Below are positions 56,329 through 64,000 of a stretch of 64,000 nt of DNA, piece after piece. The stretch is from Gymnopus androsaceus JB14. Its lineage: Eukaryota > Basidiomycota > Agaricomycetes > Agaricales > Omphalotaceae. The notes beneath the pieces were generated by a model. It made no database searches and was not told where the DNA came from. It was given only the letters and a program-made list of their open reading frames with translations. The DNA lies in assembly GCA_009733575.1 (NCBI GenBank), contig ML769516.1:116046-180045 (forward strand), in the 5' to 3' direction. The position numbers were made by a program, and so were the translations under genes. The stretch's first letter is position 1. Every line of letters starts with the position of its first letter.

Positions 56329-57400
56329 ATGTACACAAAGCGTCGTGCAATTCTTTTCTACCGAGACCGCGAAAATATGCCATGGGATGACATTCTTAGG
56401 GAGCCTTTGTTTGCGGAAACTGGTATTACAAAAAATACGATTCGAAATGCTTATTGCAAGGCCAAGGCACATGGCGAGGACTGCTATTGGACAGGCAGGA
56501 AGGATAATCCTGGCGGGAGACCCAGAAGGATTGAAAAGAAGGCACTGGACGAAGTCACAAATGAATTCGAGACAGGAGAACTGCGCAATGGTGCACATGC
56601 ACAACGGCAACATTTTCCTGATATCCCTGAGCGAACGGTTCGCCGAAACCTTTGCGAAGTAGGTTATCATGGATTTGTCCAGCCAACAAAGCCTCTGTTG
56701 AAGCCAGAGCATGTTGAAGGCCATTGTCAGTGGTGGAATAGGTTTCTGTCATGGGAGTCACCAGAAATTTTCAACCAGAATACCATTCTTTTCTCAGATG
56801 AAAAGAAATTCATGCTTCAGAGGTCGGATGGAAGGCGGTATTGTTGAAGAAAGAAGGGACAAGGGAAGCTTGAACCGCACAGAGTGCAGCAGAAGGCTTC
56901 ACACGGTGCAGGGAAGGGAAAGGACAAGGGCAGTGTACTCGTTTGGGGCTGTATTGGGCCCTGGGGTAGTGGTCCACTTGTTTGGCTAAATGGTCTTGTT
57001 AATTCCGACCAGTACATCGAAGTTCTCAATGCCAATCTCATCCAGTATCTCACTCGACTCCCGCCATGACATCCCAACAATTTCTTCTTCTAACAGGACA
57101 ATGACCGCAAACATACCTCAAAAAAAAGCCAGAAATGGTTTCAGGATCATGAAATACCCCTTCTGCCATGGCCCGCTAACTCTCCTGAACTCTCACCCAT
57201 CGAGAACACTTGGTCTGAAGTTCAGCGGCGTGTCCGCTTGAAACATCCTGACCTGCTTGATTCCGACCAGTATTTTGCTGCTATTCTTGCAGAATGGCAT
57301 TCTGCAGACTTCCAGCCCTATGTTATCCATCTTTACCACTCGTTTCCTCGTTGTATTGTCTCCCTGCAGGAGAATAATTTCTTGTGGATCAATTACTGAA
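56329..57400 (+). pseudogene. Tc1/mariner transposase, inactivated
   Basis: The N-terminal part reads MYTKRRAILFYRDRENMPWD. The DDE residues fall in LFSDEKKF, QDNDRKHTS (usual form QDNDPKHTS) and NSPELSPIENTW. In-frame stops occur at about 56845 (after RSDGRRYC) and near 57067, with a further stop just before QDND. After the stops the frame is otherwise preserved up to FLWINY and TGA. It encodes a cut-and-paste transposase for 56036-58616; dead as it stands. Confidence 0.9.
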
Positions 57401-57463
57401 TAACTTGCAAATTTCTTGAGCTTTCTTGATACAAATGCCCACTTTTTTTGTCTATTCGATGTA

Positions 57464-58445
57464 GGATAATTCTACTGAACAACCCCCCTTGGCTCAAGTC
57501 TTATTTAACAACCTAGTTGAGGTCACATATGGTCACACATGGTAGCATTGAGGTCACAACAAATAACTTGCCTCAGAACTCAATTTTTTGTGAATGTCAG
57601 AGATTTACTCTTGGTGCAGTATTCCAATTATTGTAGCCTTTAGGGGTCTGCACCATGACTGTAAAGTATAGCATTACAGTGCATTTTCATAGGTAGCCAT
57701 GCAGCAATCTAAGCACCTTTCTGTATTTACAACTTGCAGGTCACCATCTGTCATATTTAGTCATACAGATATGGCAATTTATGGCTGATGATATTAATTA
57801 TCTAAATTTTAAATTTAGATACCAATATGCAATGGGTAGCATTGGGAATATTTTAGTATTTGAGCTACTAAATCTGAGTATAATTCAGCCTTAAGCATTT
57901 GCCCAAAGTCTGGAGTCTTTATACTGTACTGTTTCGAATTTAAGTTCAGTAATGCATAACGCGGGGTGCTGAACTGGTGTAAATTCCATCTTCGTAACAC
58001 ATAACATTCGCCTCTGAACTCAATTTTTCGGCGCTTATAGGCCAAATTTGGTGGCCGGCTATGCCAGCCACTATAAATATGAACTCAACTGAACTAAATT
58101 TGCAAACGTAACGCCACCTGATGGTGGCTGAACCATGAACTGAATAGGTCCAAGGCGTAACGCGTAACATCTAATGAACTTAAATTTGAAACTATACAGT
58201 ATTTCAGATACTGCCACCAGCCCTATTTGGGAATCTGAGTGATTTGCATTACAACTTGAGTAAGGTGAGGCATGAGGTAGTAGCTGACTTTTTTTTCAAA
58301 GAAAAAACACACACAAAAGAATTGAAAAAAATCACACTCAAACATGTGTGACAAAAGTGTGATGGGGTTGCCAAACTAGCTTTCACAAAAATTTCCTTTT
58401 TGGGAGGGTTGTTGCCAGCAAGGGGGTTGTTCAGTAGAATTATCC
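57464..58445. mobile_element. TIR element with 9-bp target duplication nested in the Tc1 element
   Basis: Ends GGATAATTCTACTGAACAAC at 57464 and its inverse at 58445 (extended by CCCCCTT). The direct 9-mers TTCGATGTA are at 57455-57463 and 58446-58454. A 9-bp duplication fits Mutator-like elements. Non-autonomous, no transposase frame. Confidence 0.92.
57921..58202. mobile_element. TACTGTA-family MITE nested inside 57464-58445
   Basis: Ends ATACTGTACTGTTTCGAATT and (right reversed) ATACTGTATAGTTTCAAATT, continuing TTAAGTTCA. The interior shares CATAACGC/GCGTTA words with 19427-19658. No clear target duplication. Confidence 0.75.
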
Positions 58446-58852
58446 TTCGATGTATTGCATTCTAGAGATATAGTGTACAAGATTTTTTAGAAAAATATAA
58501 AGAATTGCTTGCTGTGCGCTGGCAAACAGTAGCGAGTACGATGATGAAAAGGAAATTTGATCATTTAAGCGCCCGCCTTCCCGATTTGGGGGTGCAATCA
58601 GTTTTGGCCGCGAGTGTAGTTATTGCACTTCAGCGCTTCAGGTTTCCTGCTTCTTCGGCCAAATATGGCCAAAATATGTTAAATTTTTCGGCTCGGCGCT
58701 CGCGCGTGCACCTGGAGTACGCTATATCGGGACAGGGAAGCACTATTTTTGGCCTAAAATATGCTATAAAAGGACAGGAAAATTGCCAAAATCGCGACCT
58801 AAAATACACTATTTCGGACAAAGGTTGGCGGTAGTTTCCGGGGGCCTGGACT

Positions 58853-59397
58853 AACCTGGATTAATAATGATGCCCAGGCCCTCTACATACTCCTCCCCAT
58901 CTCGCCTTTTGGATCCTATCACTGATGATTGCTCTGATAGTACAATTTGACATTCCGTAAATTTGAGCTCTAGCAACGGAAACAGATTGTCGACTGTGGG
59001 TGGGTTGGACCTGCTAGTCAGCCTACCCCGTCGTCATTATCCCATCTATCCAGCCCAATCCAACCCACTCAGTCCATGTATCTCCCGAGCCTCTCATACC
59101 CCCAATAAAACTGTCAAATTATGGATTAGAGATACCATTTTGCTTTCAACCACAATAACCCCTTCTCCGTCTACAGCGACTCAGTGTGTGGAGCATCTGT
59201 ACAGGAGACCATGTAGACCCATTACTATTTTACAGTCGTGGTCCGTTACACGTTTCCACGTAGCTCACGTTCCTTGTCCCCTTCTAAATGGTCCCTTGTT
59301 TCATTATAATGATCCCATTGAAATTGGACATTTGTCTGACTACTCTGGTCTTATCTCTTGCCGGCATCCCACTTCCAGCTCCATTCTGTCAGGATTT
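58853..59397. other. Spacer with a lone terminus of the 35147-36682 element
   Basis: No gene. 59200-59250 (GGAGACCATGTAGACCCATTAC, then TTTTACAGTCGTGG(T)CCGTTACA) matches the inverted terminus of the 1.5-kb element. The partner end is not seen. Confidence 0.55.
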
Positions 59398-59563
59398 CTG
59401 ATCCGCCTCCGCGGCAGAGCCCAGGCGCGTCCAAGGCGCGTCACGTCAATATTCAAACAGATTCAAACTGCCCTCCCGAGCGACCAGTCTTGTTCATTAA
59501 TAAAATAGCTCTTTTGCGTTGCAAGATTGTAGTGGTACTTTTACATATGTAGTTCATTCGACT

Positions 59564-60153
59564 TCACTGCTTCATCTCGTGTTTTTGGAACAGCCCTACA
59601 AGCCAAATGAATCAGTATACCGTATGTATTAACTTGGTTCGCAGTGACATACCCTCAACCTCTGGCATCCACGGATCCCTAAACTTGGTGAAAAACTCGC
59701 CCTTTGGCTCCACCATCCCCCTCGCATGATCTTCTAGTGTGCCATAGAACACATAGATAAAGTCTCCTGCATTAGCCTGCTCAGGATTTCTACTCGTTAG
59801 CTTCTCCTCCGAGTCAGACACATACTTGTTGCTGCACGTACCCCAAACTCGAGTATCCCACTCCCACATTCGCTGCAAAACTCCCTCCGCAACTTCATTG
59901 GGCCGCTCCCATTATCTTCATGCGTTTCATGAACCTTGATTTTTTCCTGCCCCTGCGTCACTTGGAATGCAGACCGAGGAATTTTGGTAGTGATACCGTA
60001 GTTTCCCCCGGTGAATTTCTTGCAGTTGTGACAGTGGCAGATGCTGGTTCTAGCGTCGGTTGAAGGGTTGTCAAGGGTGATGGTGTAGTGGATGATGCCG
60101 CAGTAGCATGTACCTGGGAGAGTTTGGGGAGACAGACTGAGAGACTCAGACAT
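59564..60153 (-). CDS. GFA (CENP-V type) zinc enzyme, copy 2
   Basis: Exons 60153-59842, 59776-59653 and 59595-59564. Start MSESLSLSPQTLPGTCYCG. Cysteine motifs CYCG, CHCHNCKKFTG and EFCSECGSG are kept, as are DFIYVFYGTLED and PWMPEVEG. It differs from copy 1 by a few substitutions and a two-residue insertion (SL) near the N-terminus. Frame and splice sites are intact, so both copies could be expressed. Confidence 0.85.
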
Positions 60154-60697
60154 GGGTTTTGGTGAGATACTATAAACAAGTTCGTTATTATATACTTACA
60201 CCAGGTATGATCGCAAATAGACGTCACTGTTGCGTCGTACCTCGAGCTCAAGCTTGTAGCAGTGGGTAACCGATCTTTACATGGGATAGCTGGAATTCGA
60301 AAGTTTCGGCTGCCTGCTTACAGGAACTTCGATTGCCAGATCGGCCGTGACGGTGTCGGTCAAAGCTGATCTTCGTAAAAACAGCACTGCCACTACAACG
60401 CGGCTTGTATCAAATCGACTTCGACCTAGGTATGTAACCAACTTCTTTTGGAGCCAGAACTTGACCCACCATGCAAGTCTGTACACCTGTAAGTTTAGGT
60501 TCCTTATCGCCTGCTTCCTGTATATAATTCATGCTACACGCTCCGGCTATACGGCAATAGCATTATCGCTGCCAGGCTTACTCACTCTACGATGGATATC
60601 CTGACTACTTACTTTAATGTAATAGTAATTGATCCGGCTTTATCTAGATCGCGATTCGCCCCCTCCGCGTCTTCGTTCCTGACAACAACCAACTATC
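60154..60697. promoter_or_regulatory. Intergenic region of the divergent GFA/carboxylesterase pair, copy 2
   Basis: About 545 bp between the two divergent start codons. It is conserved with copy 1 except for a deletion relative to 50880-51010. It must hold both promoters; no specific element recognised. Confidence 0.4.
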
Positions 60698-61043
60698 ATG
60701 GTCTTCTCCTGGCGTACTGCATCTACTTCAATGCTTGTACTTTTTATCGCCATTTTCATTTTTACTTTCCCAACCAAGGTCACCGAGGTCAAACAAGCCG
60801 TTATCTCACATATTATATCTCTCAAGGCTCTACAAGCACCCTTGAACGCTGCCTTTGCCCCAGTAGTCGACCTCGGATACGCCAGATATCAGGGAACCAT
60901 CGATCCCTTGACGCAGAATTGGAACTTTTTGGGGATTCGCTATGCAGCTGAACCAACCGGTACGTCTCCTTGCGAATGTTCTCGTTGTACATATAATGAT
61001 CCAATCTGGGTCTGAATCGTTTCTAGGCACACTGCGTTTCAAC

Positions 61044-62498
61044 TAAGGCTCCAACTATATATTATATATATACACCTGAAGCTGCCTGTATACATATAGG
61101 GTATACATATATAGTATATACAGTATATAGACAACTTATACTGTATAATATATAGTTTGTTGAAAGAGCTTATTTACTGCTCTAGATCATCCTCCAATCT
61201 TCGCTTGCTTCACCATAGACACTATAGACCCCAGACAGGGTGAACGCAACTCAGTGACCAAGGGAAAGTAATCTACAGGTGCAAAAACGGATTACTGTAC
61301 TGTATTAATTTCACTTGGTAGATTTTGTAGAGTTAAAACAACTAGTTAATTCAATGAGTCAAAAAAAAAAAATACCCCCCCCCGGTGCAGCGGGACGGTG
61401 AATTATTCACCCGGTACAAAGTATGATTCCTGCAATGCTCCACTCCGGTTAATAATAAAGTAACACATATTGTTGACGGCTCGGATACGAGCCACCAAGC
61501 ATTGTACCACCACCTCAAGTACCCCCATATCCTCGTAATATGGCGTACCATGACAATTCTGGCCTTGAATCTTGCAGTGTTTGACAGCCACGAGAATGAG
61601 AGTTGTTTCCGATTCTAATTGGAGGTCCGCAGCCGCAGGTAGATTAATGAAAAAGATATTCTGTAGCTGGCCATAGAAGGTCTTCACATATTCTTCGGGA
61701 GCATTCCTTTTCCGAGCGTTCTTGTTCACCAGCATGTCATACTGTAACGCGCTTTAGTAGTAACTGATAAATGTGAAGAAAGGTCAACTTACACGAATAA
61801 AGGTAGCATCCCTACGATCTTCAGCGTATGAGGCAAGTTCGGATGCTAACATGTCATCCCCACCACCGAGGCGTACCTTGGGAAAATATGGCGTGATTTT
61901 GAAAACAGTCACTCTGCGGGAATGGCAAAGAACTGCTTCGATCGTCAAGTGTGCGAGGACACTTGTAAGGATAGCCGGAAATCTTTGTCATTCAAGGAAT
62001 TAAAGGAATTCCTCATCATCAAGCGTCACATTATCACCCTCAACCATACGTGGAATACAGCGAGTACTACATGCTATGAGTGGTACGCTCACTGAAGTAT
62101 TCATGGTACTAACCATCCACAGTGATGACATAAATTCCACAACGTTTATTCTTCATCATCGACTACCAGAAATGGAGAATGGAACCATTTGATGCTGAAA
62201 TGGTGTTACTGGACATGATTTTAGAGAATCAGTTGCTGGGGAGGTGTTGATGAAAATTGTGCGTGTCAGGCAAAAATTGAGGCTGTCAGGTGAAAATTGA
62301 GGCTATTGAGCAGGGTCGGGCAGTCTAAACATATTTATCTTGGGCGGCTATACGAGCTGGCACAAACTGTATATATATAGTATAAACTAAATACTATACC
62401 ATATACACCTGCTGGCCATTCCTCGTATACATATATAGTAAATTTATACAGTATAACTGTATATATAGGGTTATATATAATATTTAGTTGGAGCCTTA
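61044..62498. mobile_element. 1455-bp TIR transposon in the carboxylesterase, 8-bp target duplication
   Basis: Ends TAAGGCTCCAACTA...TAGTTGGAGCCTTA. The direct 8-mers GTTTCAAC lie at 61036-61043 and 62499-62506. Copy 1 of the esterase has the uninterrupted sequence. Both ends are AT-repeat rich (TATATA). The interior carries a minus-strand coding fragment (61403-61860). Confidence 0.93.
61403..61860 (-). pseudogene. Fragment resembling sequence found next to KDZ-type transposases
   Basis: Minus-strand exons: GDDMLASELASYAEDRRDATFIR (61858-61792), then after a short intron YDMLVNKNARKRNAPEEYV, FYGQLQNIFFINLPAA, TTLILVAVKHCKIQ and YYEDMGVLEVV. From memory this pattern is common in basidiomycete transposon-associated proteins of the KDZ group. 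The fragment lacks an N-terminus and catalytic domain and is probably non-functional. Assignment tentative. Confidence 0.4.
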
Positions 62499-64000
62499 GT
62501 TTCAACGCACCCGCACCTCCGCCCTCGGTGTCTGGGATCCAAAAGGCAAACGCGTACCCTGTTAGATGCTTCCAAGGAGGTATAGGAATGAGTCCTGTCA
62601 ATCCTGTCAGCAAAAACGCGGGAGGATTCAAGTACCAGAACAGCGAATTCATCCACGCAGATGATGAGTCGGAGGATTGCCTTTTCTTAAAGTGAGTTTG
62701 TACTTTGGATAGCTCAATGAGACAGACAGACACACCTACTGATGATGCTTACTGCAAACTACGTGCTACGTAGTGTCCACACCCCAACTGTAACGCCCGG
62801 GAAGAAAGAAGGCTTACCGGTGGTTGTTAACGTTCATGGCGGAGGGTCTGTGTCCTCAAACCATTGAGTCATTTCATCTCATGACATTGCTCTTTCTCTC
62901 AGATATACCATGGGAGCGTTATACGGAGGCCCGATTGAAGGTAAGTTATGTACATACTCTCTTCTAAACTCCAAAACTTAACACGCTGACGATACGTCGA
63001 TGATTTGAATTAATTAGGCTTCTACGATGGGAACTCGCTCATAACGCATTCCGGTAATGGACTGGTAGTCGTGACTATCCAGTATCGTCTTGGCGTATTC
63101 GGATTTTTAGCAGGTGACGAGGTTAAAGCGGCAGGTGCACTCAATGCTGGGCTATGTGAGTCCCAGGTTTATAGTGAATTCTAAGCCACTTCTGACATAC
63201 TGTATCTCTCTTTGTTTTCCCTTCACTTCGTAGTGGATCAGCAGTTTGCTTTCCAATGGGTTCAAGAACACGTACGTTACGTTTATTGACTCAGTGCCAC
63301 CGCGAAATCACATTAAAAATATTTTACTTAGATTTTAAAATTCGGCGGAGATCCTACAAAAGTTACAATCTGGGGTCAATCGGCAGGTCTGTATTTGTTT
63401 ATGTCGGTGTTTTCTTCCGATGGGATCCTCAAGAAAGCTTCTTCATATTACTACTCTACTAGGTGCAGGATCCGTCCTTCAACACTTAATTGCAAACGGT
63501 GGTCAAACCAATCCGCCACTCTTCCGAGCTGCTATCATCAATTCTGTCTTCCTCCCGTCTCAGTATGTATACAACGATCCAATCCCCAAGGTCAGCATAT
63601 TCTTCCTACTCTACCAAGTTTGAGCTGATGGATGGCTGTTCTTATACTAGGCAATCTACACGGAAGTTGTCAGTCAAGCCAAGTGAGTTTTACCTCGATT
63701 CAGATGATGATGATCTGATCTCGATATGTTGGCGGTAGCTGCTCTTCTTCATCCGATACTCTTGGATGTCTCCGCAAAGCTGAAGTCACCGTGTTGGCAA
63801 CAGCGCATAAAAGCATCGGAAGGGCAACATTTTTCGGCACATTCATCCCTGTTCCCGTCGTGGATGGGACGTTCATTACTCAGAGCCCTTTGAAAGCCCT
63901 CAAGGCCGGCAAGCTAAACACGGTAAATAAATGATTCCGTGCTTTCTCTAACGTGTATATATATACCGATTCATTAATTACTTTTCCAGAACAATTTGCT

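Larger units (their letters stand above)
56036..58616 (+). mobile_element. Tc1/mariner element, interrupted by two nested elements
   Basis: Inverted repeats of about 65 bp begin CACTCGCGGCCAAAACTGAT at 56036 and end with the reverse complement at 58616. TA dinucleotides sit at 56034-56035 and 58617-58618. Removing the nested 57464-58445 insert and its duplicated 9 bp leaves about 1.59 kb, normal for the family. Confidence 0.93.
55746..58852. mobile_element. Outer TIR element containing the Tc1 element
   Basis: Imperfect inverted arms: left CGGAAACTCCCCCCTACCCTTGTCC (near 55758), and right, read in reverse, CGGAAACTACCGCCAACCTTTGTCC (ending near 58840). Both arms continue with units such as AAATACGCTATTTCGGACAGG. 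The exact ends and target duplication are not resolved. Confidence 0.6.
59398..62880. repeat. Segmental duplication, copy 2 (GFA + carboxylesterase)
   Basis: Counterpart of 49744-51830, same orientation. The similarity breaks only at the 61044-62498 transposon and at small indels. Confidence 0.85.
60698..64000 (+). pseudogene. Type-B carboxylesterase, split by a transposon and cut by the window end
   Basis: Exon 1 (60698-60959) starts MVFSWRTASTSMLVLFIAIF, a signal peptide, and ends FLGIRYAAEPTG. Exon 2 is interrupted at 61043 by a 1455-bp element and resumes at 62507 (APAPPPSVSGIQKANAY...DDESEDCLFLK). Later exons give VTPGKKEGLPVVVNVHGGGS, GFYDGNSLITHSGNGLVVVT / YRLGVFGFLAGDEV, LDQQFAFQWVQEH, ILKFGGDPTKVTIWGQSAG (nucleophile Ser), SVLQHLIANGGQTNPPLFRA and FFGTFIPVVDGTFI. 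The family hydrolyses carboxylic esters outside the cell. The coding frame beyond the insert looks intact, so the insertion may be recent. The gene continues past 64000. Confidence 0.85.

Overview
The window comes from a filamentous fungus, most likely an agaricomycete (mushroom-forming basidiomycete). The evidence is many short introns of about 45-70 bp with GT..AG ends, gene families typical of that group (F-box proteins with an RCCKNC segment, DUF6533-type membrane proteins, acyl-CoA-dehydrogenase-like flavoproteins, GFA-domain enzymes, class I histone deacetylase, PER1) and a very heavy load of small DNA transposons. No rRNA, tRNA or CRISPR was seen.

Layout: 1-7.2 kb holds an F-box gene (-) between two copies of a roughly 1-kb noncoding repeat, plus a 66-bp tandem repeat. 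7.2-10.1 kb holds an unrecognised, partly degraded locus (+) and PER1 (-). 10.4-19.3 kb is a direct duplication of a DUF6533 gene whose copies are separated by a transposon nest of about 4.5 kb. 19.9-22.7 kb is a second F-box gene (-), paralogous to the first. 23.1-41.6 kb contains five paralogues (A-E) of another DUF6533-like membrane protein. Between A and B lie a HOS2-type histone deacetylase (-), a dual-specificity phosphatase (+) and a GH20 hexosaminidase (+). Copy A plus a 3' fragment of the GH20 gene is an inverted duplicate of the GH20-B junction. 43.5-50.5 kb carries a Baeyer-Villiger-type monooxygenase (-), a glutamate-carboxypeptidase-II-like M28 protein (-) and a GFA-domain enzyme (-). 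51.1-54.5 kb has a broken carboxylesterase copy (+) and an acyl-CoA-oxidase-like gene (-). 55.7-58.9 kb is a multi-level transposon nest with a dead Tc1/mariner element. 59.4-64 kb is a second copy of the GFA + carboxylesterase pair, the esterase being split by a 1.45-kb transposon and running off the window.

The genes do not form one pathway. Conserved single genes (PER1, HOS2, phosphatase, GH20, acyl-CoA-oxidase-like) are embedded in locally duplicating, decaying families. Because duplicated segments lie side by side, several insertions can be dated against an empty paralogous site in the same window. Single-base lesions recur in otherwise well-conserved genes (monooxygenase, M28 protein, one F-box copy, one DUF6533-like copy), so either pseudogene decay or consensus errors must be considered. 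Exon edges were placed by hand from splice signals and paralogue comparison and are approximate where stated.
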